Positions 1-11,228 of a stretch of 64,000 bases of DNA are shown piece by piece; positions within the stretch are counted from its first letter, which is position 1; the number at the start of each line of letters is the position of its first letter. Both the position numbers and the translations under genes were made by a program. Under the pieces are notes generated by a model. The model did no database searches. It had not been told where the DNA came from and saw only the letters and a list, made by a program, of their open reading frames with translations. This DNA is from Anagrus nilaparvatae (taxonomy: Eukaryota; Arthropoda; Insecta; Hymenoptera; Mymaridae), in NCBI GenBank assembly GCA_022575985.1, contig JAKSXM010000272.1, positions 22,750,501-22,814,500 on the forward strand, read 5' to 3'.

Positions 1-1010
1 ATTTTTTGGCAACAAAAATTTTGAGAAAAAAATTTTAAAAAAATTAAGTATCTGGTCCAAAAAAATGCTATAAACGATATTTCTAAAACTAGTACTTCCA
101 CAGAAATAAATTGAGTACTGCGTCCGTAAAGAAAAAAAAAATTGGTATTTTTTGTATTTTTTGGTGAAAAAAATTTTGAGAAAAAAATTTTCAAAAAATT
201 AGTTATCAGATTCGAGATATCGAGTAAAAATCGTACTTCCAAGTATAAGTACTTTCATGGAAATAAATTAGGTATTACATCCAAATTAAAAAAAAAAAAA
301 AAATAGTTTGAGATTTTTTGATGAAAAAATTTTGGAAAAAAAAATTAGGTCTTAATTCCATAATGGTTGTGAAATATCACCGGTTACAATATTTTCAGAT
401 ATTCGCACTTTCATAGAAAAAAATTAAGTATTACGTCCTAAAATAAAAAAAATTTTGGCATTTTTTGTATTTTTTGGCAACAAAAATTTTGAGAAAAAAA
501 TTTAAAAAAAATTAAGTATCAGGTCCAAAAAAATGCTATAAACGATATATCTAAAACTAGTACTTCCACAGAAATAAATTGAGTACTGCGTCCGTAAAGA
601 AAAAAAAATTGGTATTTTTTGTATTCTTTGGTGAAAAAAATTTTGAGAAAAAAATTTTCAAAAAATTAGTTATCAGATTCGAGATATCGAGTAAAAATCG
701 TACTTTTAAATATAAGTACTTTCGTGGAAATAAATGAGGTATTACATCCAAATTAAAAAAAAAAAAAAGTAGTTTGAGATTTTTTGATGAAAAAATTTTT
801 GAAAAAAAAATTAGGTCTTAATTCCATAATGGTTGTGAAATTTCACCGGTTACATACATACACACACACACACACACATACAGACTTTTTTTAAAAACCG
901 GTTTTTTAGCTTCCTGGGGTCCCAAAACGTGCTTATATGCCAAAAAATCAAAAATCAAAATTTCATCTATCACAAAGATTCCTCTATGAGGAACCAAAAT
1001 TTCAAAAAAT
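1..1010 (+). repeat. A-rich dispersed repeat with 468-bp tandem unit and hairpin tail
   Basis: Position 1 onward recurs from 469 onward, giving a 468-bp tandem unit (second copy stops near 852). Units are built of A-runs and T-runs joined by recurring phrases such as GAGATATCGAGTAAAAATC and ATAAGTACTTTC. A CA/CATA microsatellite (about 853-880) follows. A tail (about 895-1003) then ends in the palindrome TTCCTCTATGAGGAA. The same body and tail recur at 28017-29460, a body-only copy at 55551-56490, and a degraded reverse copy at 2100-2640. No transposase is seen, so it is probably a non-autonomous element; class unknown. Confidence 0.75.
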
Positions 1011-2099
1011 TCTTGTTTTTTGATTTATATTTGCAATAAAACAGAAACTAATAAAGTTGAACTATAGACATCAGTAACATCCACCGAATTTTGACGTTTT
1101 TGGCGCTAGTGTACGTTATTTTGCCAATATGGCTGCTACAAAGTGTAAATATAAACTTTCTAGCAGCCATATTTGCACGTTTAAGTATAGGGGATATTAT
1201 CTCTAACTTTAACCACGCGTGGCGTCTAAAGTGTTACTTTTCTCTATATTCCTTTGGTAAATTGTAAAAATATAGTCAAATTTTCAAAAAAAATTTGTTT
1301 CGTTAAAATATCTCTATTTTTACCCAAAATATTAAGAAAAAACGAGAGGTTCACATCTTTTTCAAACCGTAGTATGTATTTTAATTGTATAGATAAGGAA
1401 AGGGGATTTTTATTCTTTTCTGTTATTAGGTAATAATAACGCAAGAGTTAGTATACAAACAGTATATAAAGTGTAAAAAATTGCATTAATTTCTAAATTT
1501 TCAAAAGTTAAAAAAAAATCAAAAGATAAAAAAGACAAAAGAAATTTCTTTGGGGCCTCTCTGAGAGTCCAGGAGAAGACGAAAAAAAAAATTTGCAAAT
1601 TTAGAAATGAATACAATTTTTTACACATTATCGGATTCTACTTTTTAACCTAATTTAAATGGAGTTTGAATCGCGAAAATGCATAAAGAAATGACGTCAG
1701 TATTAAGTTGTTTAAAAAGAAGACCCTTTTATAATCACCTCTCGATTTTCGCCAATTCCCGGTGGATTTCCGCAATTCAAACTTTGTTTTAATCGGGTTG
1801 AAGAATGGATTAAATACATGCGATAAAATTCACTATTATTTTACAATTGCAAATATTTTTTTTGTAAACAAAGCGATTATAGCTGGTATAGCCATTAATG
1901 ATCGCGACTGTACATGAATTCCTTAAAATATTTTAAATTTTGTATATCCAAATGTATCAGGAGAACATGAATAAAAATAGATATTTAAAAAGGGACGGTC
2001 TTAACATATTACAAAAATTTAGTCTAGTCCGAAGCTACAAAAATAATGTTTTTACTAATATATAAAAATTAAATGTAAAAAAAAATTGTTATTAATATA
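1011..2099. other. Intergenic DNA without recognisable gene
   Basis: No credible coding region or known repeat is seen. The only structure is a short perfect inverted repeat, AATATGGCTGCT near 1124 and AGCAGCCATATT near 1161, with a spacer of about 25 bases. Small ORFs here are AT-rich and show no domain. Confidence 0.6.
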
Positions 2100-2640
2100 T
2101 GGCACTCTCAATTATAAATATTTTAAAAATTTTTGCCACCAAAAAATACAAAAAACACCATTTTTTTTTTATTTCCGGAGGTTGTACTTAATATTTTTCT
2201 CTGAAAGTATTAATTCTAGGAACATCGTTTTTACTTGATTTCTCGGATCTGATACTTGATTTTTTGAAAATTTTCTTCTCAAAATTTTTGGCCTCATTTC
2301 TTTTTTTTTTTTTGATGCAGTATCTAATTTTTTGTATATGAAAGTATTAATAACTAAAAATATCATTTTTATTTAATATCTCGAATCTGCGATAATTAAT
2401 TTTTTGAAAATTTTATTCTTGAAATTTTTGGCCACCAAAAATATAAAAAAAACAACAATTTTGTTTTTCGTTTTGGACGTACTATTTAATTTTGTACCAT
2501 GAAAGTACTAGGTTTTTTTTTGACGTAATACCTAATTTTTTCCTACAAAAGTTCTAGTTTTAAGAAATTCAATTTTTCCTTTTTTTTTAATTTTTTTCGT
2601 CAAAATTAAAAAAACTTAATTCTTTTTTTTATGGGGTACT
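2100..2640 (-). repeat. Degraded reverse copy of the A-rich dispersed repeat
   Basis: On the minus strand this shows the same alternation of AAAATTTTGG-type blocks, the GAATCTGATA/TATCTCGAATCTG phrase and the phrase around GTACTTTCATGG as the copies at 1-850 and 28.2-29.2 kb, but with many substitutions. It is older than the other copies. Confidence 0.55.
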
Positions 2641-2757
2641 AAAATTTTGCACAGGAGTTTTAGTTATCATAAATTTGGTGTAAATTTAATTATAAGTAAA
2701 AATTTAATGTTCGTTATTTTTATAAAGATAAATATGAAAATGAACTAGTCACGATGT

Positions 2758-2945
2758 TGCAGAGATGTACAAAACCTCTTAAAGTTGATGCATTTCTTAT
2801 ACCAGTAACCATGGAAGTTTATACTCAGGTATATTAACATTATATTTTTTATTTAATAAAGATTTACGTACTAATTATAAACTTATTTTTACAGGTTATA
2901 AGAAAATCAGTATCGTATTTTATGTTCCTTAGAAAATTGTTTTAA
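2758..2945 (+). pseudogene. Duplicated 3' exons of the odorant receptor gene
   Basis: 2758-2828 is the 3' part of OR exon 8 (reading ..RCTKPLKVDAF..), ending in CAG before a GT donor. 2895-2945 is the last exon (VIRKSVSYF..KLF stop) after a TTTTTACAG acceptor. It is the inverted copy of 19633-19820. The copy is cut at 2758, so the first part of exon 8 and all upstream exons are missing on this side and it cannot make a receptor. One substitution changes a Phe codon to Leu relative to the right copy. The splice sites are preserved. Confidence 0.85.
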
Positions 2946-2997
2946 AAAAAATTTGCATAACACCTTGAAACGCAAGACTTTGGTAAATTGTCAGCAG

Positions 2998-3200
2998 TAT
3001 TAACATGGAACATGTTCATTAAATGGGGTATTTGAAAAAGTTTGGCTCGGCAGGGGTGGTGTGAAAAAGTGACGTTTTTAGGGGGGTGAAAAATTGAAGC
3101 TTTTAGGGGGGGGTGAAAAATTGACGTTTTTAGGGAGGGGGGTGAAATGGACTTGGAATATTTTTGATTTAGGGACTTAGAATAGTTTGAAGTGGGAGTC
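2998..3200 (+). repeat. CATGGAACATGTT-type dispersed repeat, left-arm copy
   Basis: Begins with the palindromic box AACATGGAACATGTTC, then GGGGTATTTGAAAAAG and TTTGGCTCGGCAGG. Short G-rich repeats based on TTTTTAGGGGGGGTGAAA follow, then a GGGACTTAGAATA tail. Copies of this family recur about ten times in the window (for example 10796, 11229, 30080, 31225, 31424, 33538, 52022, and reversed at 55112-55395). A mirror copy is in the right arm. Confidence 0.75.
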
Positions 3201-3204
3201 AGGA

Positions 3205-3320
3205 CAACAAGTTTCTTTAATAAAGTACACTTTTAAAATATTATAATTAAAAATTTCTTGGTTGAAACTTTTCGTCAACAAGTTTTTTTAATAAAGTACA
3301 CTTTTAAAATATTATAATTA
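3205..3320 (+). repeat. 45-bp direct repeat at the LINE 5' edge
   Basis: 3205-3249 and 3276-3320 are near-identical 45-base copies beginning CAACAAGTTT and ending ATTATAATTA, separated by 26 bases. They lie just before the 5'-truncated LINE and may mark its insertion. The mirror is at about 19286-19401. Confidence 0.7.
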
Positions 3321-5888
3321 TTTATGTGAACTTTATAAATTGTATCAGTTTAATGATCTTGTTAACAGTTATGGAAATACCCTGGATATATTTTTATTTA
3401 TAAAAAAGATTGTAAATTTAAATAAGACCATTGGATTATTTAATGATAATTATTCTACTCATTATCCATTAGAAATTGTTATTAGTATTTCATATAATAT
3501 TTCTTTCAATGAAAAATCACCAATTCGGAATTTTAATAAAGCTGATTTTAATCTCATTATTAAGTTCCCTTCTGATAACAAAGTTAGCGAGATCATTGAT
3601 CCTGATGTTGATATAAATTGTAACTTAGAAAAATTTATTAATCTTATACGTAAGTCAATTGAAACCTATGTTCCTTATACCAAAAATTTTAATAATAATT
3701 TTCCTACCTATTTTTCCAAAGAATTAAAATTAAAAATTAAAAATCAAAATTATATGCATTATAATTATAAAAGATATGATCGTTCTGATTATTACTATAA
3801 TTTATTTAAAGAATTGCGTAGTAACTGTAAGAAATTAATTGATAGGGATGATTTACAGTACAAAAAGAATGTTGAGTCAAACATAATTAATAAGCCGACT
3901 GGCTTTTACAATTATATAAAAAGTCAAAATGATAAATGTGATATCCCGACCATAATGAAATTAGATAATGTAATAGTTAATAATCTTAATGATACAGTGA
4001 ATTTATTTGCTAAAAAATTTGAAAGTGTTTACACTAAAAGTAGCTTAACTTATAGAAATGTTGTTACTATCACAAATAATAGTATTAGTAATTTGGTTTT
4101 TACGGAGCAGGAAGTTAGTGATTGTATTGATAGCTTGGCTGACAACTTAAGTGTTGGTCCAGACTATGTTCATATTTTACTTATAAAGAACTGTAAAGTT
4201 GTACTCCTGAAGCCAACTACTGATCTATTTAATCTTTTCATTAGACTGGGTATTTACCCAGACCTGTGGAGAAAATCATTCATAACACCAGCTTTTAAGA
4301 ATGGTGATATTCATGATGTATCTAACTACAGACCTTTAGTAAAAATTTGTTTTAGCTAAGATCTTTGAAAAATTAGTTCATGAAAGGCTTTATAAGTATG
4401 TAATTGGGAATATTATTGATGAACAACATGGTTTTTTAGTGGGAAGATCGACTATTACCAATTTAAATGTTCTGGTTGATGATATTGTGTATAATTCATG
4501 TGAAGGTTATAATACTGACATAATATACACAGACTTTCAGTGGGCGTTTGACAAAGTTCACTGTAATATTTTAATTAATAAATTAGAATATTAAGGCATT
4601 TATAGCAATTTATTGGAGTGGTTTCGATCTCTTCAAATTGGAAGAACGCAAAGAGTGAGAATTGAAAATGTTGTATCGACTGATGAAATTATTGTTACTT
4701 CTGGAGTTGGCCAAGGATCTAACCTTGGACCACTTCTATTTTTTATTTACATTAATTATATTAAGTACTCTATACAGCATTCTAAATTCCTACTCTTTGC
4801 TGATGACCTTAAACTGTATAAATGTATTAGAACTTATGATGATTTTATAATGTGGCAAAATGATCTGTCTAGTGTTAATGAATGGTGCAATGGGAACAAT
4901 ATGATATTGGAAATAAAAAATGCTCAGCTGTTACTTATTGCAAAAAAAGAATCGTTGAATGTGATTATAAAATTAATGACAATGTGTTGAATCGAAATGT
5001 TGTCATTAAAGATCTTGGCATCTATTTTTATTCAACATGAACCTTCCAAAATCATATTGATTTTATTGTAGCTAAAGGTGACAAAAATTATAAATATTTT
5101 AAAAAGATATACAAGGGATTTCAGATCTGTTGATGTATTTAGAAGAGTCTATTTTTCTTATATATATAATGGTATAATATGTATGGCTCTCAAATTTGGG
5201 GGTCTTTAAATAAAGGGCAATTGAAGCAACTTGAAGCACTTAACCATAAGTTCTTCAGGTTTGTTGCTTACAGGATAGGGATGCCTATGCAAATCATAGA
5301 TCATGACTATCTTGCTATTGCAACAATGCTGGATACTGCCACAATTAATAGTGCCATAAAGAAAACTGACCTAACCTATCTTAGTAAAATTGTTAATAAT
5401 TTTATTGATTCTGAATCTATATTATCAAAACTGCTTTTTCGTGTGCCACAACACAGTCTTAGATCTCTTAATTATGTCTTTGAAACGCCTTATCATTTGA
5501 ATAAATTCTCAAACAAATCGGTCTCAATAAAAATTTGTAATACTTATAATCAGAATAAAGATCTGTTTGATGTGTTTGGTGATTCTATTTATACTGTTAG
5601 AGGTCTCACTTGCAAGATATTGAATTATACTTGAATTACTTTTGTTAATTTGTGATATTAGACTATACTACAACTAACCATAATAGTTAATGAAAAACTT
5701 ATATTTTTCTTTCTCTATATACTTTCAAGATATTAATATTTTTTATTTTAACTAACATATTTTTTGTTTACTCTGCTTATAAAAACTCTTATAAAAATTC
5801 TTTTGTAAAATGTAATTAATAAATTTATATTGTAATGATTTTTTGGGATCACTGATTCTGTATATTAAATAAATAAATAAATAAATAA
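3321..5888 (+). mobile_element. Broken Jockey/CR1-like LINE, left-arm copy
   Basis: A 5'-truncated non-LTR retrotransposon. The frame opens at about 3321 in the C-terminal part of the endonuclease (HYPLEI). It runs through the RT N-terminal region and breaks by frameshift near 4340-4360. It resumes with DEQHGF, YTDFQWAFDKV, GVGQGSNLGPLLF and the catalytic FADDLKLY (4613-4990). A last piece, 5179-5634 (MYGSQIWG..), is the typical LINE C-terminal region. It ends in an AAAT-type tail (5866-5888). Frameshifts and stops rule out activity. The FADD box and the SGV.QGS.LGPLLF box place it near the Jockey/CR1 group; the exact clade is uncertain. It lies between the OR last exon and the protease, and is mirrored at 16697-19285. 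Confidence 0.85.
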
Positions 5889-6138
5889 TTAAAAATTAAA
5901 CAAATTTTCCAAGGTTGATATGTGAGGTTTTAAACACTATCATATTTTGAGTGAGCTGGTTTAAAACTGAGTCATTATTTGTTTATTTTGTATTATAGTT
6001 TAAATTATTAATTGTAAGTTCTTTTACTACGTCAGTGTATTCACTATCCTGTGGGTTAGATCTGATATTGAAATTTTCTAGATCTGAATTGATCTCAAAA
6101 AATATCCATTTTTGTTAAGATCTTTTCATATTTATTAA

Positions 6139-6955
6139 TCTTGACTTATTAACTTTTCAACATTGAAAAAATAAGGTTATCGGATTGCCGCACAATGTGG
6201 TCAAATGGACAAAAATCGCTTTTGGACTGAGTTTTAGTGCTATCGACTTGAAAACTGTTTTGAACGACTTTAAAAAAAGTGAGCTTTCATGCTTCACTAC
6301 AGATTTTTCGAAATTTTTTATATCAATTAGCCTGTATACACGACCTATTCATTTATCGAAATTTTTACTTTCTACATTTTTGCACTCTAAAATCAACGGG
6401 AAATTTTTTTATATAAATCCTGCATTATATATATACATATATATATATATATATTACAAAATATTTTTAAGTTAAAAAATATAAAATCATAATTTTTGCA
6501 TATTTTAGAGTCTCATATAAAATGCATTTTTAGTAAATAGGCTAATTAAATATAAAAAGTTCGAAAAATCCGCAGTGTGGCGTGAAAGTAGGCTTATTTT
6601 AAAGCTGTTCAAAACAGGTTTCAAGTCGATAGCTGAAAAACTCAGTCTAATAGCGATTTTTGTCCATTTTGCCATACTGTGTGCCGCTTGTGGCTAGCGG
6701 AATTTTTCCTTTTGCTCAAATGATTGAAAATAATCTGAAACATACAGAAAATTGATAAAAAAAGCTTTTCGCTTATTTAGAATATGCGCGCAATGTTGCG
6801 ATGAAAAAAAACTTAAAAAAAAAAATAAGAAATTTTTTTAAAATTTTTTTTACGTTTCATCTCATTTGCGATTATTTTAGTAGAAAAATTCCGCTAGTCA
6901 CAAGTAGCATTCCGCTAACCTTATTTTTTCAATGTTTAAAAATTAATAACTCAAG
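6139..6955. mobile_element. Foldback element, left-arm copy
   Basis: About 816 bp with terminal inverted repeats. Both ends share AACATTGAAAAAATAAGGTT (near 6162 and, reversed, 6917-6940). Inside, 6185-6430 pairs with 6460-6680 around an AT microsatellite centre at 6428-6455. A 96-codon ORF at 6185 is formed by one inverted-repeat arm and is not considered a gene. No transposase is present. The mirror copy is at 15631-16445. Confidence 0.8.
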
Positions 6956-7221
6956 GCTGTTATAAAATTCTCTTTTACTCCTTAATATAAGCATTTTAAA
7001 GCAATTTTAATGTATTTAAAATTTTATATATTTTTATCTTCATATTTCCTTTGTATCTTTAATTTAAATTAATCTATATATAATATTGAAGTAATTTCAT
7101 TGTATTTTATTAACTTTCAAATATATTTTTATATCGTATAACTTATTTACTAACAAGCGGAGACCGTAACATTTGGGTCGCCAAATTACAATCTATAGTT
7201 ATGGATGACTTTAATATGTTG

Positions 7222-7993
7222 AAAAGAACACAAGTATAGCCTTTGTTTATTCAAACACGCCTTCTGGGCTTAGAAGCGCAAGGCTTAACGTTATAAAATA
7301 GGGTTTTTTCGAAATCTTCTATATAACGGTGTAACCTCGAAAACAAACCAAAATACTTCCAGTTGTTCTCATTTTTTTCGTATAAGCACCATCTTTTAAT
7401 TACCGTCAACCGCAATGCTCCTATTCTCTCATCGCCATTGTCAATAAACCAAATGTCCATTTTTGAGCCGAAATGACTAATTTTTAAATTGCTGCCTAAA
7501 TTGTTTTACAGGTCTCAAAAATTTTGTTTAATTTCTAAGTTTCCAAAAATTTTCTTACTCGTTCTTTTAGCTTTAGATGTATCCTGTCTTTAAATTATCA
7601 TATCTGCTACATGAATAATCAAAAAGAAGCGATTAAAACATTTTTCGAAACCTAGAGCTAATACAACATTTTTGAGACCTACAAGACCTATTTTTATTGA
7701 AAACTGCAATTTTGGCAGCAATTTACAAATTGGTCATTTCGGTCCGAAAATGGGCATTTGGTTTATTGACTGTAGCGATGAGAGAATAGGCGATGGAGCA
7801 TTGCAGCTGACGAAAATTAAAATATGGTACTCATACGGAGAAAATGAGAACAACCGGAAGTATTTTGGTTAATTTGCAAGGTTACAGCGTTTATGGAAGA
7901 TTTTGAAAAAACCCTATTTTATAACATTGAGCCCTGCGTTTCTAAGCACAGAAGGCGCATTGGAATAAACAAAGAGTATCTTGTGTTCTTTTT
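7222..7993. mobile_element. Foldback element with about 390-bp arms, left-arm copy
   Basis: 7222-7600 (AAGAACACAAGTATAGCC..) is repeated in inverse orientation up to 7993 (..ATCTTGTGTTCTT), with several percent divergence between the two halves and a small centre near 7605. No coding capacity. The right-arm copy spans 13589-15370 and is split by a solo LTR. An older solitary fragment of the same family lies at 49182-49330. Confidence 0.8.
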
Positions 7994-8463
7994 ATTAAAT
8001 TTAAAAAGTTTTTATGTCTAACCATTCTAAATTAAATAAAGAAAGTGGGAAACTTTCCTCTGATTCTTAATTAATTTAACTCAATAAAAAAAAAAAAATA
8101 ATAATAATTAACCTCAAATAAAATTAACCTTAATCAATAGTACTTTTTTTCAGATTCAGTGCATTAAAAAAAAAATAAAAATTAATACATACTAATAATA
8201 TATGAAATTCTTTGAAAAAAAAGTTAAAGATGTTTTAAGGTTATTTATATATAATTTTTGGGTAAATAGACGCAGCATTAATTGTGAATAATATTAGAAT
8301 TTGAGTTTTTAGATAAATTTTAGTATAATTTAAAGTGTTGATGGAAAAATGACATGATTCAACTATTTATTTATTTTTTGACGAGGAAAATTTCAAGTAA
8401 AAAATCATTCTTTTTATACTTTTGTGAATTTACAATTTTACTGTAAAAAATTTAAATGTTAAA

Positions 8464-9258
8464 GGTCAATATAATATATTTGCAACACATCGTTTTGCTG
8501 GAGGTATTGAAGTTGAAATTGAAAATTATCCTTACCAGGTTAGTTTACGAAAAAATGGTATCCACTTTTGTGGAGGTAGCATTATTTCAGAATACTACAT
8601 TTTGACAGCTGCTCATTGTTTAATAAATAAAATAAATGACGAAAATGATTTTTCGTTTATAACGATTCATGGTGGTACTTCATTTCGTAATAGCAATGGA
8701 GAACATCGTAATGTTGACAAATTCATTATACATGAAAACTATGATAATAATAAAGCATGTACTGGTAACGATATTGCTCTTATCAAAGTTGATAAGCCCT
8801 TCATTTTTAATAAAAAATCAAATGTTCAGCCTATAAAACTTTTTGATTCTTGTTGCAAGTTAAAAGCCGGAGATTTAGCTCTTGTAACTGGTTGGGGAGA
8901 AGAAAAATTTGATGGTCCTAGCCCAAATCAATTAAGAGCAGTTTGTTTAACAATAGTTGACTCAGATCTCTGTAAAAGTAAAATGAAATCTTTTGATGTG
9001 GAAAGACAATTTTGTGCAGGTCCCTTTGCAAGAAGTGAAAAAAATACTTGTCGAGGTGATTCTGGAGGACCTGTTGTAGTTAATGGTCGTCAAGCTGGCA
9101 TTGTTTCATGTGGATATAGATGTGGTTATGAGACTTTACCTTCAACTTATACAAAAGTTTCTTATTACAGAAAATTGATTGATAAAAAAATTAGTTGTAA
9201 GTGTTTAAATAAATATGTTATAAAAAGAAGGTTAATAAATAAATACATTAAAAAATAA
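8464..9258 (+). CDS. Trypsin-like (S1 family) serine protease, 5' exon not found
   Basis: An open frame from an apparent splice acceptor near 8464 gives an S1 chymotrypsin-fold domain of about 260 residues. It includes the activation-site region (HRFAGGIEV), FCGGS, catalytic His in TAAHC (8614-8616), Asp in NDIAL (8770-8772) and Ser in CRGDSGGP (9061-9063). The disulfide cysteines of the fold are present. Oddities: the residue six before the active Ser (S1 pocket, position 189) is Asn, not the trypsin Asp. The mature N-terminus would be Phe-Ala-Gly-Gly instead of Ile-Val-Gly-Gly. The usual Trp215 is Cys. Activity and specificity are therefore doubtful. No start codon or signal peptide is found; TTG at 8602 is internal. 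The N-terminal exon must lie upstream or is lost. An AATAAA-type signal overlaps the end. A truncated copy sits in the right arm. Confidence 0.8.
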   Translation, partial: GQYNIFATHRFAGGIEVEIENYPYQVSLRKNGIHFCGGSIISEYYILTAAHCLINKINDENDFSFITIHGGTSFRNSNGEHRNVDKFIIHENYDNNKACTGNDIALIKVDKPFIFNKKSNVQPIKLFDSCCKLKAGDLALVTGWGEEKFDGPSPNQLRAVCLTIVDSDLCKSKMKSFDVERQFCAGPFARSEKNTCRGDSGGPVVVNGRQAGIVSCGYRCGYETLPSTYTKVSYYRKLIDKKISCKCLNKYVIKRRLINKYIKK

Positions 9259-10045
9259 AAAGTGCTTAATTTAAATAATTTTGATCAAGAAAAGAAATCT
9301 GAAAATAAAATAAGACTATAGTATAATTAGAGGTGCAAAGAAGTTATCAAGTTCACAGTACCCTCTGACTGAGAGTTTTTTTCGAATGTTCAATACTATT
9401 TTAATTTTAGGTACATGCTGTATAAATATTATATAGAAAATTCCTTATATATATGAGCATTTATTTCTCAAGCCAGTCACCTATATATGCAGCCACCCCA
9501 TCCTGTCCAAAAATAGAGGCAACTTAAAAGGAATTCGATTGTCTCGAATTGACGTTAAAAGGTTCTAGTTTACAAATCTGATTGGTCTTTTTAACACTGT
9601 ACATCTAAAATGCCCATTATAGGCGCTAAGCGGTGGCAGGTCTAAAATCTAAAATGAGAAATTTGAAATAAAAGTATAGGTTGATGTTGAATTTTTTGAA
9701 ATTTTTTTTTTAATCTTAAAAGCTAATATTATTCAAAACGAAAAAAAATTAAACACTTCGACTGCTCATATTTCTGAAATCTAAAAAATTAAACATTTAC
9801 AACTCAAAATCTTATTTTATACATAATAAGTATACTTATTATTTGCTTATTATGCATAAAATTATTTAGTAAAACGGCAGAAGATTTCATTAATAAGTTT
9901 TGGATTTAGCAATTTTCGGGAATTAATTATGATAAAAAAATACATTAAAATATGGCACACTTATTATATATAAAAATACTACAACTTTGCACGCTGAAAC
10001 TTTTTTATTTTGGACCTGCAGGTTCAGAGATATCAATTGTGAAAA
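9259..10045. other. Palindrome spacer, protease 3' flank, no gene seen
   Basis: AT-rich single-copy-looking DNA between the arms. The protease 3' end runs into it without a break, so this side appears to be the original continuation. A short palindrome, ATAATAAGTATACTTATTAT, lies near 9822-9842. No coding frame is credible. Confidence 0.6.
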
Positions 10046-10242
10046 TTGTTTTTCTTGTCAGCGGCCAGAAAGCACGTAATTCCCGGCCGCTGCGCGACCG
10101 GCAAAGACGCGTTTTCTCACCACTGACGAAGAAAAATCGTATACTACCCTTGTCCATAAATAAAGAATGACCCAAATCGCAGTTTACCAACCTCGGCTTC
10201 GCCTTGGATGGTAATTTACGTGCAATTTGGACCATTCTTTAC
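10046..10242. repeat. Double-hairpin dispersed repeat, copy 1
   Basis: Two adjacent hairpins. The first begins TTTTTCTTGTCAGCGGCCAG and closes with CACTGACGAAGAAAAA. The second (10162-10240) pairs GAATGACCCAAATCGCAG with its complement across a tip of CCTCGGCTTCGCC. The tip, GCGAAGCCGAGG on the other strand, is conserved in most copies. Other copies: 26322-26530, 26955-27062 (partial), 32402-32600, 47588-47815, 49440-49815 (interrupted). Confidence 0.8.
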
Positions 10243-10404
10243 TTTACTTTACTAGCACCCAATACTTTTTGAGCAATAAACGTTCCAGCATCCAAATGGT
10301 TTTAAGAAAAAAAAATCCAAAAAATTTAGGCTAGATCTAATAACACGAAAAAACAATTGTTTGTCGAGCCACTAAGAAAGTTCGTACCTCTAATTTTCAA
10401 TAAG

Positions 10405-10620
10405 TTTATCAAAAATCCTATTCTATCCTATTCTAAAAAGGAGTTGTTGCTATGTACATTGTTATCGCAATAAAAGCGTTCTGATTGGCTACTAATACCG
10501 ACTCATAATAATAATCGTTGTGTATTTAATATTTATGTATGATTATTCATAGTATTAGAAATGTTTATTTATTGCAGAAAAAATAAATATATAACCTAAA
10601 TTTAAATTATTTTTTTTTTT
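10405..10620 (+). repeat. MITE-like repeat of the CCTATCCTAAAAA family
   Basis: Starts with ATCCTATTCTAAAAAGG, then CTATGTACATTGTTATCGC and GCGTTCTGATTGGCT. The same order occurs at 23560-23860 and 33998-34270, and reversed at 27450-27605. No coding capacity; the far end is not defined. Confidence 0.6.
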
Positions 10621-10795
10621 TTGGTAAAAATTAAAATACATGTTTTTTTCATTAGTCGAAAATTGATATTCTAAAAAAAGTATATAGGGTTATATTATTT
10701 TTTTTCTTTTATTATTATTTGAAAAGTATAATAAATTACATAAAACTGAAAAATTTGTTGTTGAAAATTCACTTTATTTATATAAAATAACAGAT

Positions 10796-10930
10796 ATTAA
10801 CATGGAGCATGTTCATTGGAGGAGTATTTGATTAAGTTTGGCTCGGCAGGGGAGGTGAAAAAGTTACGTTTTAGGGGGGGGGGGGGGTGAAATGGATTTT
10901 GAATTGGTCAAATTTTTTACTATTTTTTGA
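10796..10930 (+). repeat. CATGGAACATGTT-type dispersed repeat
   Basis: Starts TTAACATGGAGCATGTTC, followed by GTATTTGATTAAG, TTTGGCTCGGCAGG and a run of about 15 G ending in GTGAAATGGA. A near-identical stretch is at 31225-31400. Confidence 0.7.
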
Positions 10931-11228
10931 GCTTGACTATTTTATGAATTGGTCAAATAAACGTTTGGGGTGTAAAATATATATTGTAATTTTGTTAAAA
11001 TGGAAAATGTTTATTAGGAAGGGTATTTGGTGTTATTTGTTAATATTTTTATTGCTTTCACTTAGGATCAAGAATCTTTCAACATGGTTTTAATATCAAA
11101 TAGTACACCCATTAAAAGTTTAATAAGAAATAGATTTGTAAAAATTATTTTAAAAAAATTAATTTTTTATTCGTAACTAAAGTATATTTATTATATTATA
11201 AGTATAATACATGGAAGGAATACATTCT

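Larger units (their letters stand above)
2758..9015 (+). repeat. Left arm of giant palindrome (inverted duplication)
   Basis: From 2758 to 9015 the sequence is the reverse complement of 12561-19820 with very few differences. In two aligned open reading frames of 137 and 151 residues I count zero and two amino-acid differences. The outer edge cuts inside odorant receptor exon 8. The inner edge falls inside the protease gene, which continues uninterrupted on this side. The left arm is about 1 kb shorter because the right arm carries a solo LTR. The arms hold host gene fragments as well as transposons, so this is a segmental inverted duplication rather than one transposon. Confidence 0.93.

Noticed and set aside
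6185..6475. 96- and 101-codon ORFs repeated in both palindrome arms (6185 plus, 16400 minus)
   Set aside because: The frame lies within one arm of a foldback element and ends in an AT microsatellite; conservation is explained by the duplication, not by selection.
8602..8604. TTG at 8602 as the protease start
   Set aside because: The frame is open upstream and encodes conserved protease segments (activation site, FCGGS), so this is an internal Leu codon.
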